Part shown: positions 1 through 8,770 of the stretch, in pieces
Layout of the letters: each line of letters starts with the position of its first letter
How positions within the stretch are numbered: the first letter of the stretch is position 1
Assembly (NCBI RefSeq): GCF_014873495.1
Contig: NZ_JADBGF010000001.1
Location: forward strand, 2,604,001-2,668,000
DNA: 64,000 nt
Direction: 5' to 3'
DNA from: Streptomyces stelliscabiei
Lineage (GTDB): Bacteria > Actinomycetota > Actinomycetes > Streptomycetales > Streptomycetaceae
Position numbers and translations under genes: made by a program
The notes under the pieces: model-generated
What the model saw: only the letters and a program-made list of their open reading frames with translations
Told to the model about the DNA's origin: nothing
Databases searched by the model: none

Positions 1-508
1 GCGCGTACTCCTCGTCGTACGGCGTCCCCGTCAGCAGGACCTGCAGACAGATGCCGTCGACCAGCGCGACCAGCGCCCGCGCGGTCACCGGGTCGGTGCG
101 GCGGGCGAGCGTGTCGGCGAAGGCGCGGGCCCACTCGTCGGCGACGGGTCGCAGCGCGGGTCGGCGCAGGGCGGCGAGATACAGCTCGTACTCCACCTCC
201 AGGCCCGTCCGGTCGCCGCTGAACCACTCCCCGCCCAGCGCGGCCAGTTCGGCGGCGAGGTCGGTGCTCGGGTCGCGCAGGGCCTCGCGCGCGGCGACGG
301 CCTTCGCGAAGCCCTCGTTGGCCTGGCGCAGCGCGGCGACCATCAGATCGTCGAGGGTCTTGAAGTGGTACGTCGTCGAGCCGAGCGGTACGTCCGCCTC
401 GGCGGCCACGCTGCGGTGGCTCAGCCCGGCGATGCCCTTCGCCCCCACGACCCGGATCGCGGCGTCGATGATCCGCTGCCGCCGCTCGGGGTCGTAACGC
501 CGGGCCAT
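1..508 (-). CDS. TetR-family transcriptional regulator (C-terminus beyond window)
   Basis: The minus strand reads into a TetR repressor whose N-terminus begins MARRYDPERRQRIIDAA and continues through the helix-turn-helix (GLSHRSVAAEADVPLGSTTY, about residues 28-47, then HFKTLDDL). About 169 residues are visible; the rest of the ligand-binding domain lies beyond base 1. Its ATG overlaps the TGA of the SMR efflux gene (TGATG), so the two are co-transcribed and translationally coupled. TetR proteins beside a small efflux gene usually repress that gene and themselves and are released by a toxic ligand. The twin palindromes upstream of the efflux gene (828-864) are the obvious binding sites. The ligand is unknown. 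Confidence 0.85.
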   Translation of the reverse strand, partial: MARRYDPERRQRIIDAAIRVVGAKGIAGLSHRSVAAEADVPLGSTTYHFKTLDDLMVAALRQANEGFAKAVAAREALRDPSTDLAAELAALGGEWFSGDRTGLEVEYELYLAALRRPALRPVADEWARAFADTLARRTDPVTARALVALVDGICLQVLLTGTPYDEEYA

Positions 509-828
509 CAGTGGGCGCCTCCCAGGTTCAGCACCACCACTCCCGCGACGATCAGCACGATCCCGGCGATCTTGGCGAAGCTCAGCCCCTCCCCGAAGAG
601 GACCAGCCCGAGCGCGGCGACGGTCGCGGTGCCGACGCCGGACCAGATCGCGTACGCCGTGCCGATGGACATCGACTTCAACGCCTGGGCGAGCAGCACG
701 AAGGAGACGAGGTACCCCACGCCGGTGACGACCGACGGCCACACCTTGCTGAAGCCCTCGCTGTACTTCATGGCGGTGGTGGCGGCCACTTCGGCGGCTA
801 TGGCGCCGGCGAGCAACAGATATCCCAT
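508..828 (-). CDS. Small multidrug resistance (SMR/EmrE-SugE type) efflux protein
   Basis: This encodes a 106-residue, four-helix membrane protein of the SMR family, which exports cationic drugs or guanidinium-like compounds by proton antiport as a dimer. The N-terminus MGYLLLAGAIAAEVAATTAM carries the conserved membrane-embedded Glu (residue 13) in the AEV motif of helix 1. Later helices include the AYAIWSGVGTA signature and a final VLIVAGVVVLNLG helix. I chose the ATG at 828 rather than an in-frame ATG at 867 because 106 residues is the normal family length and the longer version would run through the twin operator palindromes. It is followed directly by the overlapping tetR gene. EmrE-like versus SugE/Gdx-like specificity cannot be settled by eye. 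Confidence 0.85.
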   Translation of the reverse strand: MGYLLLAGAIAAEVAATTAMKYSEGFSKVWPSVVTGVGYLVSFVLLAQALKSMSIGTAYAIWSGVGTATVAALGLVLFGEGLSFAKIAGIVLIVAGVVVLNLGGAH

Positions 829-864
829 GTGTACGAGCGTACACATCATATGTACGGATGTACA
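828..864. promoter_or_regulatory. Twin TetR-type operator palindromes
   Basis: Two inverted repeats sit just upstream of the efflux start: TGTGTAC-GAGC-GTACACA (828-845, perfect 7-bp arms) and TGTAC-GGAT-GTACA (851-864, perfect 5-bp arms, same core). Their centres are 21 bp apart, two helical turns, so two repressor dimers could sit on one face of the DNA. The likely ligand is the TetR protein encoded downstream in the same operon. Assignment is by position and symmetry only. Confidence 0.7.
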
Positions 865-1123
865 CATCGAGTGTAGTGGCTCGCTTATGGGCGGAATTGG
901 CCGCCGCCGCCCCCCAAGAGGCCCTCGTTTCGGGGCCGTTCCGTTATGGAAGCGCTCACTGAAAGGGCTCCCCGGGCGTCACTTGGTGAACTACTGTTTC
1001 AACGGTCAATCTCCCGAATGTGTGACGACCGCCAGGGTTTGCACACACCGGTGACACGTAACACCCTCCCTGATCCGCATGACGAATTTGCGTCCGCCTG
1101 TGGCGACGCCGAGGGAACCGCGC

Positions 1124-2050
1124 ATGCCGCCGACTAAGCCCGGACCTGATCCGGACCAGACCCCGCCCAGCCTTCCGATGCTCAGATCCGCGAAGGTGTG
1201 GGAGACCGGGGTCGCCCCGAACGACACCCGTATACCGGGCACCCGCCGCCTCTGGCTGGCCGGTGCCCTCGCTCTCGCCGTGGTCTCCTCCTGCGTCACG
1301 GCGATCACCCTCCAGGCCTCGGGACCTGACCACTCGTCGGACAAGAACGCACGCACCACCGCCGCCGACGACCGGGTTCCCACCGCGTCCCTCCCGCCCA
1401 CGTCGCCCCCCGCGACCTCGGCACCGGACGGCAAGAGCGGTCTGTCGGAGCCTCAGGGCTCCGAGGACGACCCCAAGAAGGACGGGAACAAGAGCAAGGG
1501 CGAGGACTCCAAGGGCTCCAAGGGCTCCGGCTCGTCCGACGACAAGCAGCAGGGCGGCTCCAAGCCGACCGCCAAGCCGTCGAAGACGACCTCGCCCGCC
1601 AAGAACCCGCCGTCCTCGTCGACCACCCGCAAGTCCGTCCAGGCGGTCAACTACCCGGACCGGTACTGGCACCTGAGCAACGGCGCGATCCGGCTCGACT
1701 CGGTGGGCTCGTACAGCGGAGGCGAGACCAGGGAGGACTCCTCCTTCAAGGTGGTCTCCGGGCTCGCCAAGTCCTCCTGCTACTCCTTCAAGATGGCGGA
1801 CGGCCGCTACGTACGGCACCAGAGCTTCCGGCTCCGCGTCAGCGGCAACGACGGCTCGGAACTCTTCCGCCAGGACGCCACCTTCTGCCCCATGCAGTCC
1901 CCGTACTCGGACGCCGTGATGCTTCAGGCGGTCAACTACCCCGACCGCTTCCTGCGCCACAAGAACTTCGAGCTGGTCCTGGACCCGTACGGCTACAACA
2001 CCACCGGACGGCAGGACTTCTTCTTCCGCCTGGTGAAGGGCCTCGGCTGA
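1124..2050 (+). CDS. Membrane-anchored protein with C-terminal AbfB (CBM42-like) domain
   Basis: This is a 308-residue protein. An N-terminal cytoplasmic stretch precedes one membrane segment (LWLAGALALAVVSSCVTAIT, about residues 44-63), then a long Ser/Pro/Lys/Gly-rich linker, then a C-terminal AbfB-type beta-trefoil domain. The trefoil is recognised by repeated SVQAVNYPDRYWH / MLQAVNYPDRFLRHKNFEL units and the QDATFCP motif. AbfB domains bind arabinofuranose side chains of arabinoxylan; no catalytic domain is present, so a surface-attached sugar-binding role is inferred. I chose ATG 1124 because a GAGGGA ribosome site lies 7 bases upstream; an in-frame ATG at 1079 lacks one. It faces the suf operon across a shared terminator. 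Confidence 0.8.
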   Translation: MPPTKPGPDPDQTPPSLPMLRSAKVWETGVAPNDTRIPGTRRLWLAGALALAVVSSCVTAITLQASGPDHSSDKNARTTAADDRVPTASLPPTSPPATSAPDGKSGLSEPQGSEDDPKKDGNKSKGEDSKGSKGSGSSDDKQQGGSKPTAKPSKTTSPAKNPPSSSTTRKSVQAVNYPDRYWHLSNGAIRLDSVGSYSGGETREDSSFKVVSGLAKSSCYSFKMADGRYVRHQSFRLRVSGNDGSELFRQDATFCPMQSPYSDAVMLQAVNYPDRFLRHKNFELVLDPYGYNTTGRQDFFFRLVKGLG

Positions 2051-2071
2051 GCGACCGGACACCCGCCCGCA

Positions 2072-2119
2072 CATGAGTGTGGCCCCCGGCGAATGTATTC
2101 GCCGGGGGCCACACTCATG
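2072..2119. terminator. Bidirectional terminator, perfect 23-bp inverted repeat
   Basis: A perfect inverted repeat with 23-bp arms (2072-2094 and 2097-2119) and a 2-base spacer lies between the convergent AbfB gene and the end of the suf operon. The arms contain GGCCCCCGGCGAAT and its complement. Position and strength fit a terminator serving both strands. Confidence 0.85.
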
Positions 2120-2130
2120 ACCGATGGATC

Positions 2131-2463
2131 TCAGACGTTGAACCCGAGCGCCCTCAGCTGCTCGCGGCCGTCGTCGGTGATCTTGTCGGGGCCCCACGGG
2201 GGCATCCAGACCCAGTTGATGCGCAGCTCGTTGACGATGCCGTCCGTGGCGGACTTGGCCTGGTCCTCGATGACGTCCGTCAGCGGGCAGGCCGCGGACG
2301 TCAGGGTCATGTCGATCGTCGCGATGTTCGCGTCGTCGATGTGGATGCCGTAGATGAGGCCGAGGTTGACGACATCGATGCCCAGTTCGGGGTCGACGAC
2401 GTCGTACAGGGCCTCGCGGACCTCCTCCTCGGAGGCCGGCTTCATCTCCAGGGTCTCGCTCAT
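2131..2463 (-). CDS. SufT-like metal-sulfur cluster assembly protein (MIP18/DUF59 family)
   Basis: This is a 110-residue protein with one DUF59/MIP18 domain. Family signatures are EALYDVVDPELGIDVVNLGL near residue 18 and the LTSAACPLTDVI segment with the conserved Cys near residue 59. SufT-type proteins help mature Fe-S proteins downstream of the SUF scaffold; the exact step is not settled. It is the last gene of the suf operon. Its ATG overlaps the sufU stop by four bases, indicating translational coupling. The ATG at 2463 is chosen because longer reading in this frame only runs antisense to sufU. Family assignment is secure; the symbol is left blank because naming varies. Confidence 0.88.
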   Translation of the reverse strand: MSETLEMKPASEEEVREALYDVVDPELGIDVVNLGLIYGIHIDDANIATIDMTLTSAACPLTDVIEDQAKSATDGIVNELRINWVWMPPWGPDKITDDGREQLRALGFNV

Positions 2464-2930
2464 GCCGTCTTCCTTTCGACGTCGGCGTCGGCGCCCAGCG
2501 CCTGGGCCGTCGCGTCCTTCCACGCCATCCAGCTGAGGAGGGCGCACTTGACCCGGGCGGGGTACTTGGAGACACCGGCGAACGCGACCGCGTCCTCCAG
2601 CACCTCCTCCATCGCGTCGTCCGGCTCGATCTTCCCCTTGGACTGCATCAGCTCCAGGAAGGTCTCCTGGATCTTCCGCGCGTCGCCGAGGTCCTTGCCG
2701 ACCAGGAGGTCGTTCAGGACCGAGGCCGACGCCTGGCTGATCGAACAGCCCTGGCCCTCGTACGACACGTCCTGCACGGTCGTGCCGTCGTACTTCACTC
2801 GCAGGGTGATCTCGTCGCCGCACGTCGGGTTCACGTGGTGCACCTCGGCGTCACCGTCCCGCAAGCCCCGGCCGTGCGGGTGCTTGTAGTGGTCCAGGAT
2901 GACTTCCTGGTACATCGAATCCAGCTTCAT
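2460..2930 (-). CDS. sufU: SufU, zinc-dependent sulfurtransferase for Fe-S assembly
   Basis: This is a 156-residue SufU protein. It takes persulfide sulfur from SufS and passes it to the SufBCD scaffold in the cytoplasm. The zinc ligands are visible: Cys37 and Asp39 in NPTCGDE, Cys62 in GQGCSISQAS and Cys129 in KCALLSW. The insertion between Cys62 and Cys129 (GKIEPDDAMEEV region) separates SufU from IscU. The ATG at 2930 begins MKLDSMYQEVILDHYKHP, the usual N-terminus. The gene lies 16 bases downstream of sufS and overlaps the SufT-like gene. Confidence 0.95.
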   Translation of the reverse strand: MKLDSMYQEVILDHYKHPHGRGLRDGDAEVHHVNPTCGDEITLRVKYDGTTVQDVSYEGQGCSISQASASVLNDLLVGKDLGDARKIQETFLELMQSKGKIEPDDAMEEVLEDAVAFAGVSKYPARVKCALLSWMAWKDATAQALGADADVERKTA

Positions 2931-2946
2931 GCGATCGCTCGTCCCC

Positions 2947-4203
2947 TCAGCCGAAGAAGTTCCGTACGTGCTCCAGGCCGTCGACCAGGGCATCGATCTC
3001 GGCCGGGGTGGAGTACAGATAGAACGACGCTCGGGTGGTCGCGGGAATTCCGTAGCGCAGGCAGACGGGGCGGGCGCAGTGGTGGCCGACCCGGACCGCG
3101 ATGCCCTGCTCGTCGAGCACCTGGCCCACGTCGTGCGGGTGGATGTCGCCGAGCGTGAAGGAGATCGCCGCGCCCCGCTCCTCGGCCGTGGCCGGGCCGA
3201 TGATCCGCAGGTCCGGGACCTCCGTCAGCCGCTTCACCGCGTACTCGGTGATCGCGTGCTCGTGGGCGAGGATCTTGTCCATGCCGATCGCGCTCAGGTA
3301 GTCGATCGCCGCGCCCAGACCGACCGCCTGCGCGATCGGCGGGGTGCCCGCCTCGAACTTGTGCGGGGCGGGGGCGTACGTCGACGAGTGCATCGACACC
3401 GTCTCGATCATCTCGCCGCCGCCGAGGAACGGAGGCAGGTCCTCCAGCAGCTCCTGGCGGCCCCAGAGCACACCGATGCCCGTCGGACCGCACATCTTGT
3501 GGCCGGTGAAGGCCACGAAGTCGGCCTGGAGGGCCTGGACGTCCAGCGGCATGTGCGGCGCGGCCTGCGAGGCGTCGATGCAGACCAGGGCGCCGACCTC
3601 CTGCGCCCGGCGCACTATCGCCTCGACGGGGTTGACCGTGCCGAGGATGTTGGAGACCAGCACGAAGGAGACGATCTTCGTCTTCTCGGTGATGACCTCC
3701 TCGATGTTGGAGAGGTCGAGGCGGCCGTCGTCGGTCAGGCCGAACCACTTCAGCTTCGCGCCCGTGCGCTGCGAGAGCAGCTGCCACGGCACGATGTTGG
3801 AGTGGTGCTCCATCTCCGTGATGACGATCTCGGTCTCGGCGTCCACGCGGTAGGGCTCGTCGGCCCAGCCCAGCATGTTCGCCACGAGGTTCAGTGACTC
3901 GGAGGCGTTCTTGGTGAAGATCACCTCGTCGCGCGAGGGAGCGTTGACGAACGCGGCGACCTTGTCGCGCGCGCCCTCGTACAGCGCCGTGGCCTCCTCG
4001 GCGAGCACATGCACACCGCGGTGGACGTTGGCGTTGTAGCGCTCGTAGTACTCGCTCAGGGCGTCCAGCACCTGGCGCGGCTTCTGCGAGGTCGCCGCGT
4101 TGTCCAGGTACACGAGCTTCTTACCGTCGTGGACCTGGCGGTCCAGGATGGGGAAGTCCTTGCGGATCGCCTCGGTGTCGAGGAGGCCCGGCAGCTGTGT
4201 CAC
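2947..4203 (-). CDS. sufS: SufS cysteine desulfurase
   Basis: This is a 418-residue pyridoxal-phosphate enzyme that removes sulfur from cysteine, giving alanine and an enzyme persulfide for Fe-S assembly. The PLP lysine is Lys236 in the AFTGHKMCGPTG motif. The catalytic cysteine is Cys376 in RVGHHCARPVC, the short-loop form of group II (SufS/CsdA) desulfurases. The GTG start overlaps the stop of sufC (GTGA), so the genes are translationally coupled, and sufU follows 16 bases on. Length and motifs are complete. Confidence 0.96.
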   Translation of the reverse strand: MTQLPGLLDTEAIRKDFPILDRQVHDGKKLVYLDNAATSQKPRQVLDALSEYYERYNANVHRGVHVLAEEATALYEGARDKVAAFVNAPSRDEVIFTKNASESLNLVANMLGWADEPYRVDAETEIVITEMEHHSNIVPWQLLSQRTGAKLKWFGLTDDGRLDLSNIEEVITEKTKIVSFVLVSNILGTVNPVEAIVRRAQEVGALVCIDASQAAPHMPLDVQALQADFVAFTGHKMCGPTGIGVLWGRQELLEDLPPFLGGGEMIETVSMHSSTYAPAPHKFEAGTPPIAQAVGLGAAIDYLSAIGMDKILAHEHAITEYAVKRLTEVPDLRIIGPATAEERGAAISFTLGDIHPHDVGQVLDEQGIAVRVGHHCARPVCLRYGIPATTRASFYLYSTPAEIDALVDGLEHVRNFFG

Positions 4204-4964
4204 GCGGATGCGCCACCCTTCGTGTATACCTCGTAGCCCTCGTTCTCCAGCTTGTCGGCGAGCTCGGCGCCGCCGGACTCGACAATGCGCCCGCCGGAGA
4301 AGACGTGGACGAAGTCGGGCTTGATGTAGCGCAGGATGCGCGTGTAGTGCGTGATCAGCAGGGTGCCGACCTCGCCGGTCTCGCGGACGCGGTTGACGCC
4401 CTCGGAGACGATGCGCAGGGCGTCGACGTCCAGACCGGAGTCCGTCTCGTCGAGGATCGCGATCTTCGGCCGGAGCAGCTCCAGCTGGAGGATCTCGTGG
4501 CGCTTCTTCTCACCGCCGGAGAAGCCCTCGTTGACGTTGCGCTCGGCGAAGGCGGGGTCCATGTTCAGGCGCTGCATGGTCTCCTTGACCTCCTTCACCC
4601 AGGTGCGGAGCTTGGGAGCCTCGCCGCGGATGGCGGTGGCGGAGGTGCGCAGGAAGTTGGAGACCGAGACGCCGGGGATCTCGACCGGGTACTGCATCGC
4701 CAGGAACAGGCCCGCGCGGGCGCGCTCGTCGACGGACATCTCCAGGACGTCCTCGCCGTCGAGGGTGACGGTGCCGCCGGTGATCGTGTACTTCGGGTGA
4801 CCCGCGAGGGAGTAGGCGAGGGTCGACTTGCCGGAGCCGTTCGGGCCCATGATGGCGTGCGTCTCGCCCTGCTTCACGGTGAGGTCGACGCCCTTGAGGA
4901 TCTCCTTCGTGGCGTTGTCGGCCTCGACGGTGACGTGCAGGTCGTGGATTTCAAGCGTTGCCAT
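4200..4964 (-). CDS. sufC: SufC, Fe-S assembly ATPase
   Basis: This is a 254-residue ABC-type ATPase that drives the cytoplasmic SufBCD scaffold; it is not a transporter. Walker A is GPNGSGKST (40-48), the signature is FSGGEKKR (148-155), and Walker B is IAILDETDSGLD with the SufC-typical DETDSGLD. It lies between the Rieske-type ferredoxin gene and sufS, overlapping the latter by four bases. The ATG (MATLEIHDLHVTV) is the usual start. No anomalies. Confidence 0.97.
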   Translation of the reverse strand: MATLEIHDLHVTVEADNATKEILKGVDLTVKQGETHAIMGPNGSGKSTLAYSLAGHPKYTITGGTVTLDGEDVLEMSVDERARAGLFLAMQYPVEIPGVSVSNFLRTSATAIRGEAPKLRTWVKEVKETMQRLNMDPAFAERNVNEGFSGGEKKRHEILQLELLRPKIAILDETDSGLDVDALRIVSEGVNRVRETGEVGTLLITHYTRILRYIKPDFVHVFSGGRIVESGGAELADKLENEGYEVYTKGGASA

Positions 4965-4971
4965 GGATGCC

Positions 4972-5292
4972 TCAGGACTCCTGGGAGAGGGAGACGAGCA
5001 CGTCGTCCCCTTCGATCTTTACGGGGTATACGGGGACGGGGCGCGTCGCGGGAAGGCCGGACGGCTTGCCGGTTCTGAGGTCGAACGCGGAGCCGTGCAG
5101 CCAGCACTCGATCTGGCAGTCCTCCACCTCGCCCTCGGAGAGCGAGACGTTCGCGTGGGAGCAGATGTCGTGGATGGCGAACACCTCGCCCTCGGTCTGT
5201 ACGACCGAGACCGGCGTGCCGTCGAGTTCCACCCGCTTCGGGGTGTCCTTCTCCAGCTCGCTCAGCCCGCAGGCGCGTACGTAGGTGGTCAT
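4972..5292 (-). CDS. Rieske-type [2Fe-2S] ferredoxin of the suf operon
   Basis: This is a 106-residue single-domain Rieske ferredoxin, related to the NirD/biphenyl dioxygenase ferredoxin type. Cluster ligands are Cys44-X-His46 (ICSHANVSL) and Cys63-X2-His66 (IECWLHGSAFD). It sits between sufD and sufC, a conserved actinobacterial position, and probably donates electrons during cluster assembly or repair; that role is inferred from context. The ATG at 5292 overlaps the end of sufD. Reading further upstream in this frame is only antisense-type sequence over sufD. Confidence 0.92.
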   Translation of the reverse strand: MTTYVRACGLSELEKDTPKRVELDGTPVSVVQTEGEVFAIHDICSHANVSLSEGEVEDCQIECWLHGSAFDLRTGKPSGLPATRPVPVYPVKIEGDDVLVSLSQES

Positions 5293-6482
5293 CGGGCCGA
5301 TCCAGACACAGTCTCCAGCTCCTCGTCGATCTTCGCGAGGAGGCGGTCCTGGATGTCGTCGACACCGATCTGCTGGACCAGTTCGGCGAAGAAGCCGCGA
5401 ACGACGAGGCGGCGGGCCTCGTCGGCCGGGATGCCGCGGGCCATCAGGTAGAAGAGCTGCTCGTCGTCGAAGCGGCCGGTCGCGGAGGCGTGGCCGGCGC
5501 CGACGATCTCGCCGGTCTCGATCTCCAGGTTCGGCACCGAGTCGACCCGGGCGCCGTCCGTGAGAACCAGGTTCCGGTTCATCTCGTAGGTGTCGGTGCC
5601 CTCGGCCTTGGCCTCGATGAGCACGTCGCCGATCCACACCGCGTGGGCACGCTCGCCCTGGAGCGCGCCCTTGTAGACGACGTTGGACTTGCAGTGCGGG
5701 ACGTTGTGGTCGACCAGGAGGCGGTGCTCCTGGTGCTGGCCGGCGTCCGTGAAGTACAGGCCGAACAGCTCCGCCTCGCCGCCGGGGCCGGCGTAGGTCA
5801 CGCGCGGGTGCAGACGTACGACGTCGCCGCCGAAGGTGACCACGACGGACTTGAAGGAGGCGTCGCGGCCGACCAGGGCGTTGTGCTGGGCGACGTGCAC
5901 GGCCTTGTCGTCCCAGTCCTGGACGGAGACGACGGTCAGCTTCGCGCCGTCGCCCAGGAGGTAGTCGACGTTGGCGGCGAGCACGGCGTCACCGGTGTGG
6001 TCGATGACGACGACGGCCTCGGCGAAGGCGCCCAGCTCGATCACCTGGTGGGCGAAGGCGGTGCCGCCCTCACCGTGCACGGCGATCCGGATGGGCTCGG
6101 CGAGGACCGTCTCCTTGGGGACGGTGATCACGCCGGCCTTCTCGAACGCCGAGTACGCCTGGGCGGCGACGCGGTCCACCGGGGTGCCGGCCCTGCCGAG
6201 GCGCGCGTCGTCACGGCCGACGGCCTCGACGGTGACGCCCTCGGGGGCCTGGACGTCGACCTTGAGGCCGTCGCCGGTGGCGACGGCGGTGCCGTCGTGC
6301 AGCCCGCGCAGGCGCTCCAGCGGGGTGAACCGCCACTCCTCCTCGCGGCCGTGCGGCACGGGGAAGTCCGCCACGTCGAAGGACGGGGGCGCGCTCATGC
6401 GCGTGGCGACGGTCGACTCGGCGGCCACCGCGATCTGGCCCGCGGTGGTGGATCCCACGGGGATGTTCTGAGCCTCAGCCAT
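5289..6482 (-). CDS. sufD: SufD, Fe-S scaffold subunit
   Basis: This is a 397-residue scaffold subunit that pairs with SufB and two SufC to assemble Fe-S clusters. The right-handed beta-helix core carries the family motifs RLHPRVTYAGPGGEAELFGLY and YMARGIPADEARRLVVRGFF near the C-terminus, including the YLMARGI block shared with SufB. The ATG begins MAEAQNIPVGSTTAGQIAVA. It lies 61 bases after sufB and overlaps the ferredoxin gene by four bases. Confidence 0.95.
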   Translation of the reverse strand: MAEAQNIPVGSTTAGQIAVAAESTVATRMSAPPSFDVADFPVPHGREEEWRFTPLERLRGLHDGTAVATGDGLKVDVQAPEGVTVEAVGRDDARLGRAGTPVDRVAAQAYSAFEKAGVITVPKETVLAEPIRIAVHGEGGTAFAHQVIELGAFAEAVVVIDHTGDAVLAANVDYLLGDGAKLTVVSVQDWDDKAVHVAQHNALVGRDASFKSVVVTFGGDVVRLHPRVTYAGPGGEAELFGLYFTDAGQHQEHRLLVDHNVPHCKSNVVYKGALQGERAHAVWIGDVLIEAKAEGTDTYEMNRNLVLTDGARVDSVPNLEIETGEIVGAGHASATGRFDDEQLFYLMARGIPADEARRLVVRGFFAELVQQIGVDDIQDRLLAKIDEELETVSGSAR

Positions 6483-6543
6483 GGCTGTCGGTCTGCTCTC
6501 TTCCTACGTCAAGAAAATCTGGCTACTGCCGGCAGGGACGGTC

Positions 6544-7968
6544 TTAACCGACCGCGCCTTCCATCTGCAGCTCGATCAGCCGGTTGAGCTCCAGCGCGTA
6601 CTCCATGGGCAGCTCCTTCGCGATGGGCTCGACGAAGCCGCGCACGATCATCGCCATGGCCTCGAACTCGCTCAGGCCGCGGCTCATCAGGTAGAAGAGC
6701 TGGTCGTCGGAGACCTTGGAGACGGTCGCCTCGTGGCCCATGGACACGTCGTCCTCGCGGACGTCGACGTACGGGTAGGTGTCCGAGCGGGAGATGGTGT
6801 CGACGAGCAGCGCGTCGCACAGCACGTTCGACTTGGAGCCGTGGGCGCCCTCGCCGATCTCCACGAGCCCGCGGTATGAGGTACGGCCGCCGCCTCGCGC
6901 CACCGACTTGGAGACGATGTTGGAGGAGGTGTTCGGCGCCATGTGGACCATCTTGGAGCCGGCGTCCTGGTGCTGACCCTCGCCCGCGAAGGCGATGGAG
7001 AGGGTCTCGCCCTTGGCGTGCTCGCCCATCAGGTAGACGGCCGGGTACTTCATGGTGACCTTGGAGCCGATGTTGCCGTCGATCCACTCCATGGTCGCGC
7101 CCTCGTACGCCACGGCGCGCTTGGTGACCAGGTTGTAGACGTTGTTCGACCAGTTCTGGATGGTCGTGTAGCGGCAGCGGGCGCCCTTCTTGACGATGAT
7201 CTCGACGACCGCGGAGTGCAGCGAGTCCGACTTGTAGATCGGCGCCGTACAACCCTCGACGTAGTGCACGTAGGCGCCCTCGTCGACGATGATCAGCGTC
7301 CGCTCGAACTGGCCCATGTTCTCCGTGTTGATACGGAAGTAGGCCTGGAGCGGGATCTCCACGTGCACGCCCTTCGGCACGTAGATGAAGGAACCGCCGG
7401 ACCACACCGCGGTGTTCAGCGACGCGAACTTGTTGTCGCCGACCGGGATGACCGTGCCGAAGTACTCCTTGAAGAGCTCGGGGTGCTCCTTGAGGGCGGT
7501 GTCGGTGTCGAGGAAGATGACGCCCTGCTCCTCCAGGTCCTCACGGATCTGGTGGTAGACGACCTCGGACTCGTACTGGGCCGCGACGCCCGCGACGAGG
7601 CGCTGCTTCTCCGCCTCGGGGATGCCGAGCTTGTCGTACGTGTTCTTGATGTCCTCGGGCAGGTCCTCCCAGGACTCCGCCTGCTTCTCCGTGGACCGCA
7701 CGAAGTACTTGATGTTGTCGAAGTCGATGCCCGACAGGTCCGAGCCCCAGTTCGGCATGGGCTTCTTCTCGAACAGGCGCAGGCCCTTGAGGCGGAGCTT
7801 GGTCATCCACTCCGGCTCGTTCTTCTTGGCGGAGATGTCGCGGACGACGTCCTCGTTGATACCGCGCTTGGCAGAGGCACCGGCCACGTCGGAGTCGGCC
7901 CAGCCGTATTCGTAGTTGCCCAGACCCTCGAGCTCGGGGTGGGCGGTCTCCTCGATGGGGAGCGTCAT
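6544..7968 (-). CDS. sufB: SufB, Fe-S scaffold subunit
   Basis: This is a 474-residue subunit on which the Fe-S cluster is built in the SufBCD complex. Recognisable blocks are the N-terminal YEYGWADSD and [21 protein letters not shown], the central [14 protein letters not shown] and [20 protein letters not shown], and the C-terminal [20 protein letters not shown]. The ATG overlaps the sufR stop by four bases, making it the second gene of the operon. The length is normal for the family. Confidence 0.97.
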   Translation of the reverse strand: MTLPIEETAHPELEGLGNYEYGWADSDVAGASAKRGINEDVVRDISAKKNEPEWMTKLRLKGLRLFEKKPMPNWGSDLSGIDFDNIKYFVRSTEKQAESWEDLPEDIKNTYDKLGIPEAEKQRLVAGVAAQYESEVVYHQIREDLEEQGVIFLDTDTALKEHPELFKEYFGTVIPVGDNKFASLNTAVWSGGSFIYVPKGVHVEIPLQAYFRINTENMGQFERTLIIVDEGAYVHYVEGCTAPIYKSDSLHSAVVEIIVKKGARCRYTTIQNWSNNVYNLVTKRAVAYEGATMEWIDGNIGSKVTMKYPAVYLMGEHAKGETLSIAFAGEGQHQDAGSKMVHMAPNTSSNIVSKSVARGGGRTSYRGLVEIGEGAHGSKSNVLCDALLVDTISRSDTYPYVDVREDDVSMGHEATVSKVSDDQLFYLMSRGLSEFEAMAMIVRGFVEPIAKELPMEYALELNRLIELQMEGAVG

Positions 7969-8699
7969 GCGGGGTTCCTCCCGGCGGTACGTGCAGATGC
8001 GGTGTCGGTGGCTGTCGTGGAAATTCTGGGGATGAACGTCGTGCAGACGCCGTCGCCGTGGGCGATGGTGGCCAGCCGCTGGACGTGCGTGCCGAGCAGT
8101 TCGGCGAACAGCTCGGTCTCGGCCTCGCAGAGCTGCGGGAACCGCTCGGCGACATGGGCCACCGGGCAGTGGTGCTGGCAGAGCTGCTCCCCCTGGTGGG
8201 GGTGGGGCGCGCTGCGCGCCGTAGCAGCGTACCCGTCGGCGCTCAGGGCCTTGGCCAGGGCTTCGGTCTTCTCTTCGGGGTCCGCGGCCTCGACGGCCCG
8301 GCGGTAGGCGCCGGCCTCGGCGGCGACCCGGGCCCGGGCGAAGGCGGCGACAGCCTGCTCCCCGCCCTCCTGGTCGGCGATCCAGCGGAGCGCGTCCATG
8401 GCGAGCTTGTCGTAGGACTGGTCGAAGGCGTCCCGGCCGCAGTCCGTCAGGGCGAACACCTTGGCGGGGCGCCCGCGCGTGCGCGCGCCGTAGACGCGCT
8501 GCTCGCGGGGCTGCACGACGTCGTCGCCGACCAGCGCGTCGAGGTGACGGCGGACGGCCGCCTGGGTGAGTCCGAGCCGCCCGGCGAGGTCGGCCACCGT
8601 GGACGGGCCGTGGGACAGGATGGACCGCGCGACCCGGTTGCGGGTGGACCGCTCACCGGTCGCGAGTTCCTCCTGCGGAGCCTCGCCAACGTTTTTCAC
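7965..8699 (-). CDS. sufR: SufR, Fe-S-sensing repressor of the suf operon
   Basis: This is a 244-residue winged-helix regulator of the ArsR/DeoR-like SufR family. The N-terminal HTH is [20 protein letters not shown]; the C-terminal cysteines [18 protein letters not shown] match the ligands of its [4Fe-4S] cluster. Holo-SufR represses suf; cluster loss under oxidative stress or iron shortage lifts repression. I chose GTG 8699 ([12 protein letters not shown]). The exact operator CAAC-N6-GTTG begins on this codon and a possible -10 lies 7 bases upstream, suggesting a leaderless transcript. An in-frame ATG at 8771 would place coding sequence across the whole promoter. Confidence 0.93.
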   Translation of the reverse strand: MKNVGEAPQEELATGERSTRNRVARSILSHGPSTVADLAGRLGLTQAAVRRHLDALVGDDVVQPREQRVYGARTRGRPAKVFALTDCGRDAFDQSYDKLAMDALRWIADQEGGEQAVAAFARARVAAEAGAYRRAVEAADPEEKTEALAKALSADGYAATARSAPHPHQGEQLCQHHCPVAHVAERFPQLCEAETELFAELLGTHVQRLATIAHGDGVCTTFIPRISTTATDTASARTAGRNPA

Positions 8700-8712
8700 A
8701 ACGCCATTGTTG
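8699..8712. promoter_or_regulatory. SufR operator overlapping the sufR start
   Basis: The plus strand reads CAAC-GCCATT-GTTG, an exact match to the CAAC-N6-GTTG palindrome reported for SufR of Streptomyces avermitilis. It abuts the GTG start of sufR. On the minus strand a possible -35 (TTGCCC) and -10 (CAACAA) separated by 17 bases put the transcription start at or next to the GTG, so bound SufR would cover the -10 and start site. The promoter call is inferred. Confidence 0.85.
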
Positions 8713-8770
8713 CGTAATTCCTCAGAGAGGGGCAAGCCGTGCCCGGACGGGCCGGCGGTGCCGTGCATCA

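Noticed and set aside
956..2575. A 539-codon minus-strand frame across the AbfB gene and terminator
   Set aside because: It runs through a strong terminator hairpin and across two real genes in other frames.
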